Positions 1-7,556 of a stretch of 24,737 bases of DNA are shown one piece after another (positions within the stretch are counted from its first letter, which is position 1; each line of letters starts with the position of its first letter). Made by a program: the position numbers and the translations under genes. Origin of the DNA: a virus. The notes beneath the pieces are model-generated. The model was not told the origin of the DNA. It was given only the letters and a program-made list of their open reading frames with translations, and searched no databases. The stretch spans positions 1-24,737 of the IMG/VR virus record IMGVR_UViG_3300020436_001073. One strand, 5' to 3'.

Positions 1-1001
1 ATATTTGCGAGGAGTGCTTGGGCAGTGCATATATTGGATGTTGCTTTGTCTCGTCTTATATGTTGTTCCCTTGTTTGCAACGCTAGTCGTAGTGCTTTAT
101 TACCTTGACTATCTACCGACTGCCCTACAATACGTCCAGGAATCTTACGTTTATATTTCTCAGTGGTTGCAAAGAATGCTGCATGAGGTCCTCCAAAACC
201 CATAGGAATACCAAACCTCTGCATACTACCAACTGCAATATCAAATCCCCATTCACCTACTGGTTGCATCAATACTTGACACATAGGATCTACGATTGCA
301 ATCTTTGTGGTGTTGAATACCTCTGCACACCTTAGTAATCCATCACAATGTCGTAGTTTACCATCATTATTAGGTAACTGTACTACGATACCAAATGCAT
401 CAGTGAAATCTTCTAATGCTATACTTGCATCTAAATCTATAAGTTGTATGTTTATATCTAACGGTCTTGCTCTTGTTCTTAATACTTCTAACGTCTGTGG
501 AAATACCTTACTATCAACTAGAAATGTATTCTTACCTTTCTGCTGTGCCATGATCATTGCTTCGGCAGCAGCAGTTCCTTCATCTAATAAGGATGCATTT
601 GTAATTGGTAGTCCTGTTAGTTCAGTAATTAACGTCTGATAATTAAAGAGTGCTTCTAATCTTCCTTGCGAAATTTCTGCCTGATATGGAGTATAAGATG
701 TGTACCACGCTGGATTCTCAAAAACATTTCTCTGTATGACAGGCGGTGTAATTGTTCCATAGTATCCTTGTCCAATTAAACACCTCGTAACTTTGTTGAA
801 TGATGCTATATGTTTCAGTTCTTGTAGTGCTTCGTGTTCACTACAAGGTTCTGGTAGATGTGTGTCGTCTCCCCTCAATAGTATGGAGTCAGGGATAACG
901 TCTCGTATAAGTTCGTCTATATTATTAAGACCCAGATCGTTTAGCATCTGAGTCTGTTCTTCTTCGGAAGGACCTATGTGCCTACCAATAAATTCTGTCA
1001 T
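1..1001 (-). CDS. gcvP: Glycine decarboxylase (glycine cleavage system P-protein), N-terminal part, cut by window edge
   Basis: The minus strand is open for 333 codons from the ATG at 999-1001 to the window edge. The product starts [15 protein letters not shown], the classic P-protein N-terminus. It later has [10 protein letters not shown], a PGRIVG stretch (about residue 293) and the [20 protein letters not shown] block (about residues 312-331), all hallmarks of GcvP. P-protein is a PLP enzyme of about 950 residues that decarboxylates glycine and passes the aminomethyl group to the lipoyl arm of H-protein. The PLP lysine lies in the C-terminal part, outside this window. The start overlaps the stop of the upstream gene by 4 nt (ATGA), so it is translated in the phage operon. 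No stop or frameshift is seen, so this is not an obvious pseudogene. Family assignment is very secure; whether the whole enzyme is intact cannot be seen here. Confidence 0.95.
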   Translation of the reverse strand, partial: MTEFIGRHIGPSEEEQTQMLNDLGLNNIDELIRDVIPDSILLRGDDTHLPEPCSEHEALQELKHIASFNKVTRCLIGQGYYGTITPPVIQRNVFENPAWYTSYTPYQAEISQGRLEALFNYQTLITELTGLPITNASLLDEGTAAAEAMIMAQQKGKNTFLVDSKVFPQTLEVLRTRARPLDINIQLIDLDASIALEDFTDAFGIVVQLPNNDGKLRHCDGLLRCAEVFNTTKIAIVDPMCQVLMQPVGEWGFDIAVGSMQRFGIPMGFGGPHAAFFATTEKYKRKIPGRIVGQSVDSQGNKALRLALQTREQHIRRDKATSNICTAQALLAN

Positions 1002-1264
1002 TCGGGTAACATACTTGGGTTTGCGATCTGCTCTTCCAGATCATATACTATTGGATGCATGCCTTCTAATATTAGATAACATGACCATTGATACATTTGG
1101 TCCAGAGTTATCTCTGGATTCAACATTGCCTCTGCAATTATCTCAGGATCTGTATAATCAAATCCTTCTTCTTCAAATGTGAATGGAGTTCCTTCAATCA
1201 TGTACATAAGTACGACTCCGCAGTCTTTTAGATTACAGTATGCGCTAGTAATCCTGTATTTCAC
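998..1264 (-). CDS. Conserved-type small phage protein, unknown function
   Basis: An 88-residue acidic protein of unrecognised family, with GTG as its start codon. The start is supported by a GGAGG ribosome binding site 9 nt upstream. The gene overlaps the end of the preceding gene by about 20 nt, and its own stop overlaps the gcvP start (ATGA), so it is probably translationally coupled to gcvP. It is rich in Glu/Asp and aromatics (for example a [14 protein letters not shown] stretch), with no signal peptide, membrane segment or catalytic motif. Its position directly before gcvP is the only hint of a role. Confidence 0.7.
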   Translation of the reverse strand: MKYRITSAYCNLKDCGVVLMYMIEGTPFTFEEEGFDYTDPEIIAEAMLNPEITLDQMYQWSCYLILEGMHPIVYDLEEQIANPSMLPE

Positions 1265-1469
1265 GTCCTTCTACCTCCATCATAGACGCTATCTGTTTCT
1301 GGATAATCTCCATTGACTCCTTAACAGTGTATGCTCTTGAACTATGTATATACGAGTGATCTTCGTAACCGAACAAAGTCCAGTGCCATGTGTGGTCATG
1401 TTCACTATACCACATTTTTATATCAACTGTTAAATTCTTTCTTGATGGAATTGAGTTCTTCTGTGACAT
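1245..1469 (-). CDS. Small unknown protein
   Basis: A 74-residue protein with no recognised family. It is rich in aromatics and His (MWYSEHDHTWHWTLFGYEDH) and ends in a helix-forming stretch (VKESMEIIQKQIASMMEVE). The ATG at 1467-1469 has a GGAG box about 9 nt upstream but overlaps the previous gene by 47 nt. A second ATG at 1413-1415 (MWYSEHD...) would begin just after that gene's stop but has no clear ribosome site, so the start is uncertain. It sits in the small-gene run that leads into gcvP. Confidence 0.6.
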   Translation of the reverse strand: MSQKNSIPSRKNLTVDIKMWYSEHDHTWHWTLFGYEDHSYIHSSRAYTVKESMEIIQKQIASMMEVEGREIQDY

Positions 1470-1701
1470 ACTGTTTTACTCCGACTGGATCGGGTTTCCA
1501 ATCCTGTGGCATTGGAATCTCTGGTAGTTGTTCATTGTCTTGTGCATACTCTTTAACATATTCTGGTACAGGTAACATCAAAACGCTTGGTTTACCTTCT
1601 TGGACAATCTTTATTGTATGTCCTCTTTCCACCATTGTCAAGACCAGATCAAATCCTTCCTTAACTTCTTTAACAGATAGTTCTATTATAGATGAGTTCA
1701 T
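1423..1701 (-). CDS. Phd/YefM antitoxin-like small protein
   Basis: A 92-residue protein. Residues 1-45 (IELSVKEVKEGFDLVLTMVE, then RGHTIKIVQEGKPSVLMLP) match the pattern of Phd/YefM-type antitoxin N-terminal domains: a short strand, a helix spanning the 'ere' region, a 'G..i.i...gkp.a.l.p' strand pair. Such domains bind DNA as dimers and repress their own operon. The C-terminal half is acidic and Pro-rich (LPEIPMPQDWKPDP). No toxin of the Doc, RelE or PIN families is seen next to it, so a toxin-antitoxin pair is not supported. It could be a solitary repressor or an antitoxin against host toxins. The start is an ATGA overlap with the upstream gene. The family call rests on pattern alone. Confidence 0.6.
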   Translation of the reverse strand: MNSSIIELSVKEVKEGFDLVLTMVERGHTIKIVQEGKPSVLMLPVPEYVKEYAQDNEQLPEIPMPQDWKPDPVGVKQYVTEELNSIKKEFNS

Positions 1702-1922
1702 TTGATGAATTCCTTCTTTTCGTAATCAAAGTTGGGGTGTGGTGCAGCACTTACAACAGGGTCTTTTGTTTTGTTCTTGATAACAATAAACCTATCAGCA
1801 GCAAATGTTCCTGCTAGATTGACTTCAATCTCATCAGTATCTTTCCAGTTAACAGTGCCATCCTTTTTGGTGTGAAGCATTGCTTCCTGTATTTTGTCAA
1901 TAATTTCTTGTGTTAGTTTCAT
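1698..1922 (-). CDS. Conserved small cyanophage protein, unknown
   Basis: A 74-residue, Lys/Asp-rich soluble protein beginning MKLTQEIIDKIQEAM. The N-terminal helix is followed by a probable beta region (EIEVNLAGTFAADRFIVIKN). No catalytic motif was recognised. The start is coupled to the previous stop (TGATG) and the stop to the next start (ATGA). It probably belongs to the late operon that begins upstream with cp12 and gp5. Confidence 0.65.
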   Translation of the reverse strand: MKLTQEIIDKIQEAMLHTKKDGTVNWKDTDEIEVNLAGTFAADRFIVIKNKTKDPVVSAAPHPNFDYEKKEFIK

Positions 1923-2107
1923 CAGAATGTGTAGGTGCGTCTTTCAGATTCTAAGTTCTGTTGTAGAAACTCAGACATTGCTGCAAACCCACGTCCACCA
2001 TCTTCTGACCATTCAAATTTCACTTTCTGTGAATATCCTTCTTCATCCAATACTTCGATAGTGCGTGTGCCGAAGTGGATAAAAGCGTGTTCAATTAAAT
2101 CATTCAT
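1922..2107 (-). CDS. Small unknown protein downstream of the gp5 spike gene
   Basis: A 61-residue soluble protein (MNDLIEHAFIHFGTRTIEVL...). Its ATG overlaps the stop of the gp5 gene (TAATG), so it is translationally coupled to the baseplate spike gene. No known domain is recognised. The small size and position suggest an accessory baseplate or chaperone role, but nothing in the sequence demonstrates this. Confidence 0.6.
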   Translation of the reverse strand: MNDLIEHAFIHFGTRTIEVLDEEGYSQKVKFEWSEDGGRGFAAMSEFLQQNLESERRTYTF

Positions 2108-4695
2108 TAGTTTAGCATAACAGGGAGTCCATAAATCTGTGTAGGTCCGAGGGCACTACCCAGAGCAGCAAGTCCAGTTCCAACTCCATAAGAGCATAGA
2201 CCTGTGGTTACCTGATTTATTATAGCACCAGATCCTGCTGTGACAATCTCCCCTATGCCACCTGTCGGAGTGGCCACTAATGTCATATGTGCACCTGGGG
2301 AACCACCTGTTACTATGTCTGCCATAGCACTAGGTTGTGCTGTACCAACTGCCATACGAATTTGTGCAGGGGGAGTAGGACCAGGGAAAGGTAGATCCAT
2401 TGTAACATCTACAATAGCACCTTTAACTAAACTATACTGCCCTGTGACCACACTTGTCAATGCAGAAGAGAAGATACCTACGATATCAAAACGTCCACAT
2501 GCCAAGAAAGATGTGATCCAGTTTGTTTCATTTATTATCTCACCTGTTGCCTTATTAGTCAATGCCTGACATGAATTGTTTATCTCTGGTGCATCAAGAC
2601 TGATAGCATTAATACCTTTCATATTAATTCTTGCACCTTGAATTGTGATATCACCCTGATAACTTATATCATGGTCTCCTGCTTTTGTTTGTACAGACTT
2701 TGCTTCTTTCTGTCCTGACTTCACATTGAAATGATCACCACCACTTGCTTGTTCTACTGCATCTGGATCATCATTACCCTGATCATTCCACTTAGAACCC
2801 TTTGCAAAGAAACTAGAATCACTTGCTGCCTTTGCTTTTGCCCCAGGTCCATTAGATGTATGCTCGTTCATTGACCCTGCAACTTCGATATGGAAGTCAC
2901 CCATGACTTTTAGATAGTAGTCACCTTCAACAGTAAGAACATGATTACCCTTTACGTTCTCTACTAGGTCACGTCCTATGATCTTAGTATCATTGTTAGG
3001 TATATTATAGTGTACGTTACCACGTTTATCTTCAAATGATGTGACACCACCTGGTCCAGACCTTACTCTCTTCTCTTTTCCTGGGGTTGCATCATCTATG
3101 TCACGAGAACCATTCAAGAATGTTTGTGTCTGCATCAAGAATGGATTCATGTCTTGGAAGTATCCATCAAAGATACTTGTTGAACCCTGTACACCATCAG
3201 AATGTCGTGATCCACCACCACCGAATGAGTCAGCAGAACAGTTGCTGTAATCTCCTCCACCTGGTCCTTCGATTCCTGGGTCTGAACATTCGGTGGTGCC
3301 TAACAGTGGCATCCACCCCTTCGCCCTTGGTTTTCGACTCTTCCTCCCACACGAAGTGAACTGTGCAATGAATCCGATGATTGCAGCGATGATATCTAAA
3401 ACGCTGCTGAAATTTAATGCTGAGAAATTAACAGAGAAGATACTACTAATACCATTAGCAATCTTTGATAGATTCTTGAATGTATTGATAGCAGATAACA
3501 CTGTGTTTGCTATCTTATTAAACGCTGCAAGTGCTCCACAAATCTTTGATTGAATACCCTTCATTGCTCTCTCAACGAAGTCAGTGATAGATGCCATCAT
3601 GTCATCAATCTTATTCATAACAAAGTCCATGACTCCTTGCAGGAATCCTCCCAGATTCCCGACTATCCCACTTATAGCACTAAGAAATCCTGGGACTGGT
3701 TTACAAAATATATCTTGAATGATTGACTGTATGATTGCCATGATCTGTTTGACCACGATCAATGGTACGAAGTTACTGACCGCTTTCATTATAAGATCAA
3801 TCGCCATTTGCATCTTCTGTGCAAGAAACTCTTTCAATGGTGCCAACATACCACTGATACCATTAGTGATAAAGTTTGTAAGGTTAGTCAACTGATTAAG
3901 TGCTGCCTTACCCTCCATGATTTGACCTGTGATAGCAGATACCATGTTGCCATCAGAGTCCTGAGCGATAGATCCAAATGCCATACCAAGATCCGTCAAC
4001 ATACGTTGTAGATCCTTTTGGAATCCTTCGTTTGCTGGTCCAGTTGTACCATCAGCGATACCACCTATGTTAGACGGTACACCAATAGGGTTAGTATATA
4101 CGTTAAATGGTGTCTCTACTTCTGCTCTATTAACTACACCACGAGATTGTTCTTCCCCACCTGTTGCTGATCCTGGGGTTTGACCTTGTGCTTTTACATA
4201 TGGATGTCCACCAAATGCAGGGGAATTATTTAAACCTGTCTGTGTAGAAGTGTTTGTTGCATTTCTATCAGCGATATCATTGTTTGCAATGATAGTACGA
4301 GACATCTGATTTGATGATCCTCTACCTTCTGATGTTCCCTCTGCATGTCTAAACGTACGGAAAGCACCTAGTACACATGGTAGTTGTGCTTCTTCTCCAT
4401 CTAAGAAGAAACCAAGAACCTCTGACCCTGGTTGTAATTCTGTTGTTGTACCACCGTTCTTAGTTTGTGGTTTGTCTGTTGGTAGTAGTACAGTTGCCCA
4501 CGGTAACATTTCCGTTGGAAGTGTTTGTAAGTAACTATCTGAACCATCATCTTTTGTTCTATTACCAGTATACCAACCGATAATACGCACACGAACTCTA
4601 CCCAACTGGGCGGGATCCATGTGGTCTTCTACCTCACCAATCCACCAGTGAAATCCATCTCTGCCTGCGAAGTCAGTTTTAGTTCCTAGTGACAT
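2107..4695 (-). CDS. 5: Baseplate hub / central spike protein, gp5-like
   Basis: An 862-residue protein. Residues 12-115 (FHWWIGEVEDHMDPAQLGRV, then RVRIIGWY, LPWATVLLPT, PGSEVLGFFLDG) form the OB-fold domain typical of T4 gp5 and VgrG hubs. Residues about 225-448 are an unusually hydrophobic, helix-forming stretch rich in Ile, Met, Phe and Ala. Residues about 555-710 (GNHVLTVEGDYYLKVMGDFH, GDITIQGARINMKGINAISL) have the alternating pattern of the needle-like beta-helix. The C-terminal ~90 residues are Gly/Thr-rich. The T4 lysozyme domain is not recognisable, so peptidoglycan cutting may be done by the muramidase-like domain of the protein at 7553-9742. The start overlaps cpeT by 17 nt. The protein would form the membrane-piercing spike at the baseplate centre. 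Confidence 0.88.
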   Translation of the reverse strand: MSLGTKTDFAGRDGFHWWIGEVEDHMDPAQLGRVRVRIIGWYTGNRTKDDGSDSYLQTLPTEMLPWATVLLPTDKPQTKNGGTTTELQPGSEVLGFFLDGEEAQLPCVLGAFRTFRHAEGTSEGRGSSNQMSRTIIANNDIADRNATNTSTQTGLNNSPAFGGHPYVKAQGQTPGSATGGEEQSRGVVNRAEVETPFNVYTNPIGVPSNIGGIADGTTGPANEGFQKDLQRMLTDLGMAFGSIAQDSDGNMVSAITGQIMEGKAALNQLTNLTNFITNGISGMLAPLKEFLAQKMQMAIDLIMKAVSNFVPLIVVKQIMAIIQSIIQDIFCKPVPGFLSAISGIVGNLGGFLQGVMDFVMNKIDDMMASITDFVERAMKGIQSKICGALAAFNKIANTVLSAINTFKNLSKIANGISSIFSVNFSALNFSSVLDIIAAIIGFIAQFTSCGRKSRKPRAKGWMPLLGTTECSDPGIEGPGGGDYSNCSADSFGGGGSRHSDGVQGSTSIFDGYFQDMNPFLMQTQTFLNGSRDIDDATPGKEKRVRSGPGGVTSFEDKRGNVHYNIPNNDTKIIGRDLVENVKGNHVLTVEGDYYLKVMGDFHIEVAGSMNEHTSNGPGAKAKAASDSSFFAKGSKWNDQGNDDPDAVEQASGGDHFNVKSGQKEAKSVQTKAGDHDISYQGDITIQGARINMKGINAISLDAPEINNSCQALTNKATGEIINETNWITSFLACGRFDIVGIFSSALTSVVTGQYSLVKGAIVDVTMDLPFPGPTPPAQIRMAVGTAQPSAMADIVTGGSPGAHMTLVATPTGGIGEIVTAGSGAIINQVTTGLCSYGVGTGLAALGSALGPTQIYGLPVMLN

Positions 4696-5179
4696 TTGTT
4701 AAATCGTACTCCCTTTCTGTATTTAGACGTTCAAAACGAAAGAGTCCTTCCTCTTCCTCTTTACCCCATCTAAATTCTCCTGTATCTATATCTATACCAG
4801 TATCACGAGACTGATATAGAGAACCGTTAAAACATATCTCACTCTTTACTCTTGTATTTCTTAGGATGCAATCACCTCTTACTTCACCAAACCACCAACC
4901 ACCATAGTAACCCCATTGTAATTGGCAACCATCTGACTGTGAGTCTATATTAAATGCTGATGTAATAACTGTATGCTCATCAATATACTCACACGTTAAA
5001 TGATAATGTCTATATGCTGTGTCTTCTGTCTGGTAGTTATACCACTGCTTTAAGTCTAATACATTCTCTGCAATCTTTTGGTATAACACGTTTATCTGTG
5101 GCCATTTAGTTGGGTTCGTAAATGCCTGTTTTCTGTTACGGAACTGTCCAAGTATCATGGACTCAAATAGTGAGGTCAT
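4679..5179 (-). CDS. cpeT: CpeT-like phycobiliprotein lyase
   Basis: A 166-residue protein with the CpeT/CpcT pattern: SLFESMILGQFRNRKQAFTN at the N-terminus, KQWYNYQTEDTAYRHYH in the middle, then DGCQLQW, a GEVRGDCILRN segment and the closing SRDTGIDIDTGEFRWG (residues 124-139). T-type lyases are beta-barrels that attach or carry bilins for phycobiliproteins. Phage versions are known in many cyanophages and may support light harvesting during infection or handle bilins made by phage enzymes. The gene lies between a 2OG oxygenase and gp5 with 17-nt overlaps on both sides, so it should be expressed with structural genes. Substrate and catalytic activity are not shown by the sequence. Confidence 0.88.
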   Translation of the reverse strand: MTSLFESMILGQFRNRKQAFTNPTKWPQINVLYQKIAENVLDLKQWYNYQTEDTAYRHYHLTCEYIDEHTVITSAFNIDSQSDGCQLQWGYYGGWWFGEVRGDCILRNTRVKSEICFNGSLYQSRDTGIDIDTGEFRWGKEEEEGLFRFERLNTEREYDLTNVTRN

Positions 5180-5741
5180 ACCATCCAGTGATAATCATTT
5201 TCTCTTCGTTGGGTGCGGGGCATCCTTTGTGAAAATGTGTCCAGTCTGCTGGCCAGATCAGGGTTAATCCCTTCTTTGCTCTTACTTTACACTGTTGATA
5301 CTCGAAGTATGTTTCACCACCTGTCTCAATAGTGTTAAGAAAAGTCATCCATGCCATGACTCTGCCTGCACACTGTGGGTGTGCATTACTTCTCTCACAG
5401 TGTAGCGAATGAAATCCACCACCGCGAGGATACCATTGTATATTGAAGTCCTCTAATAGGTCCCACTTGATAGATTTAAGAGTATGATAGTGTTCAACAT
5501 ACTTTATAGTCACCTCTGCAAGGGCATCAATATATGCAGTTATTCGTTTGTCTTTTATATATCTAGGAATTGTCAAGTCAAGAGAATCTTTCATACTCTT
5601 GTCTACACCATGACCTGTGTGACCTTCTTCTTTATCAAAGTAATCACAGTCATTCCAGTAGTCAACAACTCCATCTACGATTTCATGATCTATCTTTGCA
5701 CCACCGATAAAACTCTTCGGTGCATCCACATCAATAAACAT
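5163..5741 (-). CDS. 2-oxoglutarate/Fe(II)-dependent oxygenase (prolyl-hydroxylase type)
   Basis: A 192-residue protein. The metal site reads H114-C-E116 (an H-x-E form instead of the usual H-x-D), with the distal His in HKGCPAP (H171), matching the HxGCPV pattern of prolyl 4-hydroxylases. Lys181 (EEKMIITGW) is the expected 2OG-binding residue. ETGGETYFEYQQCKVRAKKG (about 139-158) and LIWPADW are also typical of this fold. These enzymes hydroxylate proteins or small molecules using 2OG and O2; the substrate is unknown. The gene sits between cp12 and cpeT. T4-like cyanophages commonly carry several such oxygenases. Confidence 0.9.
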   Translation of the reverse strand: MFIDVDAPKSFIGGAKIDHEIVDGVVDYWNDCDYFDKEEGHTGHGVDKSMKDSLDLTIPRYIKDKRITAYIDALAEVTIKYVEHYHTLKSIKWDLLEDFNIQWYPRGGGFHSLHCERSNAHPQCAGRVMAWMTFLNTIETGGETYFEYQQCKVRAKKGLTLIWPADWTHFHKGCPAPNEEKMIITGWYDLTI

Positions 5742-5744
5742 AAC

Positions 5745-5957
5745 TTAGTCGTCGTATACTAAGCACTCTGGTTCTTCTGGATTCTGATCACAAAATAGTT
5801 CAAGTGCGTTTGGATCATGGTGATCCTCTGGATGATGTTCCTGATATTCTACTAAGTCGTGAAGTTCTGCTTTTGCATGTCTGCGTGCAGCAGGACTTAC
5901 TAATGGATCATGAATAATATCCTGATCCTTTTGGATGTGTTCTTCTATACTTTTCAT
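5745..5957 (-). CDS. cp12: CP12 Calvin-cycle inhibitor
   Basis: A 70-residue protein whose C-terminus (LELFCDQNPEEPECLVYDD) is the CP12 signature: a redox Cys pair with an NP motif and acidic tail that inserts into GAPDH. CP12 ties GAPDH and phosphoribulokinase into an inactive complex, stopping carbon fixation. Phage CP12 is thought to divert NADPH and ATP from the Calvin cycle to the pentose phosphate route and nucleotide synthesis. The N-terminal Cys pair of host CP12 is missing, and the AWD.VEEL core appears only as a degenerate helix (AKAELHDLVEYQEHHPEDHH), so only one disulfide can form. It is the first gene after a late-type promoter motif and precedes the 2OG oxygenase by 3 nt. Confidence 0.95.
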   Translation of the reverse strand: MKSIEEHIQKDQDIIHDPLVSPAARRHAKAELHDLVEYQEHHPEDHHDPNALELFCDQNPEEPECLVYDD

Positions 5958-5978
5958 TTTATTACTCGGTATTTACTA

Positions 5979-5986
5979 CTATTTAT
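5979..5986 (-). promoter_or_regulatory. Probable T4-type late promoter upstream of cp12
   Basis: The minus strand reads TATAATAAATAGTAG, containing AATAAATA, one mismatch from the T4/cyanophage late -10 element TATAAATA. It lies about 21 nt before the cp12 ATG, in the short gap after the preceding gene's stop. It would drive cp12, the 2OG oxygenase, cpeT, gp5 and perhaps the genes down to gcvP. Confidence 0.5.
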
Positions 5987-5993
5987 TATAGCA

Positions 5994-7556
5994 TTAGTTC
6001 TTAGTGACTGGCAAGGAACCCCTACACAAGTAAAGTTCTGTTGTTAATCCCTGTTTTTTATAGGTATGTCTTAGTCCTTTTACCAAATATTTACCAGAAT
6101 ATGTCTGGTCTCTTGCCACGTTTTTCTTACTCTCTTGTTTAGATGACGGTAAGTTTACTGTAATTACACACCCTGCTTTTAGTTTAGTATTTCCAGGGAC
6201 TTTGATAGTAAGAGAGTGTGTATTTAATAGTGACCAACGTGCAGCAGAATATGTTGCAGCAGTTAATACACTCTCATCTGCATCATCAGCACCACCCTTG
6301 GGTGCATTTGCTGTCTGATTGTTGAACCCTGGTAGGATCTTAAACTTAGTTCTTGTAGGATATAGATTAATATATGCATTTATATGTTCTTTTCTATATG
6401 GTAAACCATCATGCAATTTAGATGCTTTGGCAAATGTTTTTAATAAATTAGATACCATAGGTCCACTAATTGTTCCTGACGGTTTACCTGTCTTATCTTT
6501 ATTTGCCAACTGTCTCTCAGTTAAGTTAGCGTTATACTCATCAAATGACTTAGGTTTCCATGTGAATGATGTATCATTACCAGCGTTATTAAATGTTATA
6601 TCAAGGTCCTTTGATGCATTATATAACGTCAGCAACTGTTCATTATTCAATGACCCAGCACTACCATCATTAGCAGTGTATGGTACATTGAGTTTTACCC
6701 ACTCATCAAATGTTGTAGATGATGTAGCACCAGCATTAGGCATGTAACTATCAGTTAACTGTGCCATGACAATACCATATGTGCACTGTTTATATGCACC
6801 CTGACGTAACTTATCTAATTGGTTCGCTCTTTCTGGATATATTACTGACTCTATCTGATAGAAATTTGTCCCTGGATTATTCTGTCCTACGTTTGCTTGT
6901 GCATAGGTGTACTTTGCAACACTATCCTGTTCACATAATCCATCCATAGATTTAAAGTTCCATCCATCTTTGTTCTCCCAGAACAAGAAACCACTTTGTT
7001 TCTTACCTTTACCACCCTGTCTACTGCCTGCTTTTGTTCTACTAACCTTATCAGACATGTAGGAAATAAGATCAACAGGTCGCCAGTTAGGTGACAATAC
7101 ATTTATATTTGTATGTGATTCTATATGTGTTTTCTTAGGTGAGTTCAGATGATCTTTAATCATTCTCTTGACTATATCTGTCTTACCTGATACTGGTCCA
7201 AACTGTCCGAATGCACGGTTCGCTTCGTTCTCGTATATTTCTGGTGATGCACAATGTAGGATATACATCTTTGCTCTTTCTTGTTTTACTATACTACCTA
7301 TCTTGTATATCTGTAAGGTATGTACGATTCTAGATTTCTTTTCTGTTGTGGATTCAAATGTTAAGTGAACTATCTCACTACCAAGTAAGTTGTCATCAAA
7401 CTGTACAGTATCTAAGATAGCAAAATCACATCTTATAAATGAAGAGTCTATTGACTCAAACCAGTTAAATTCACTGACGAGTTCTCTTATGTCTACCTTC
7501 TTATCTCCGATAAGAACATCAATTTTACTTAGTTTATAACTCTTAGCAGAACTCAT
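5994..7556 (-). CDS. Baseplate hub protein, gp27-like
   Basis: A 520-residue protein with the pattern of phage tail hub proteins. The N-terminal half is a beta-rich domain beginning SKIDVLIGDKKVDIRELVSE. Then come NWRPVDLISYMSDKVS (about 157-172) and SGFLFWENKDGWNFKSMDGL (188-207), the 'P...i.yl...........GFLF.E...gy.f.s.d.l' motif of gp27 and gpD-like hubs. The C-terminal part ends in a beta-barrel-like stretch (KLKAGCVITVNLPS). It is longer than T4 gp27 (391 aa). Hub trimers connect the tail tube to the gp5 spike, consistent with its place just before the cp12-gp5 group and directly after the tape-measure-like genes (ATGA overlap). The exact T4 orthology is inferred. Confidence 0.78.
   Translation of the reverse strand: MSSAKSYKLSKIDVLIGDKKVDIRELVSEFNWFESIDSSFIRCDFAILDTVQFDDNLLGSEIVHLTFESTTEKKSRIVHTLQIYKIGSIVKQERAKMYILHCASPEIYENEANRAFGQFGPVSGKTDIVKRMIKDHLNSPKKTHIESHTNINVLSPNWRPVDLISYMSDKVSRTKAGSRQGGKGKKQSGFLFWENKDGWNFKSMDGLCEQDSVAKYTYAQANVGQNNPGTNFYQIESVIYPERANQLDKLRQGAYKQCTYGIVMAQLTDSYMPNAGATSSTTFDEWVKLNVPYTANDGSAGSLNNEQLLTLYNASKDLDITFNNAGNDTSFTWKPKSFDEYNANLTERQLANKDKTGKPSGTISGPMVSNLLKTFAKASKLHDGLPYRKEHINAYINLYPTRTKFKILPGFNNQTANAPKGGADDADESVLTAATYSAARWSLLNTHSLTIKVPGNTKLKAGCVITVNLPSSKQESKKNVARDQTYSGKYLVKGLRHTYKKQGLTTELYLCRGSLPVTKN

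Noticed and set aside
307-639. Plus-strand 110-codon frame at the left edge
   Set aside because: It is antisense to the unbroken gcvP frame, which has strong family motifs.
1423-1701. A complete toxin-antitoxin operon
   Set aside because: Only a Phd-like protein is visible; no neighbouring protein has RelE, Doc, PIN or other toxin features.
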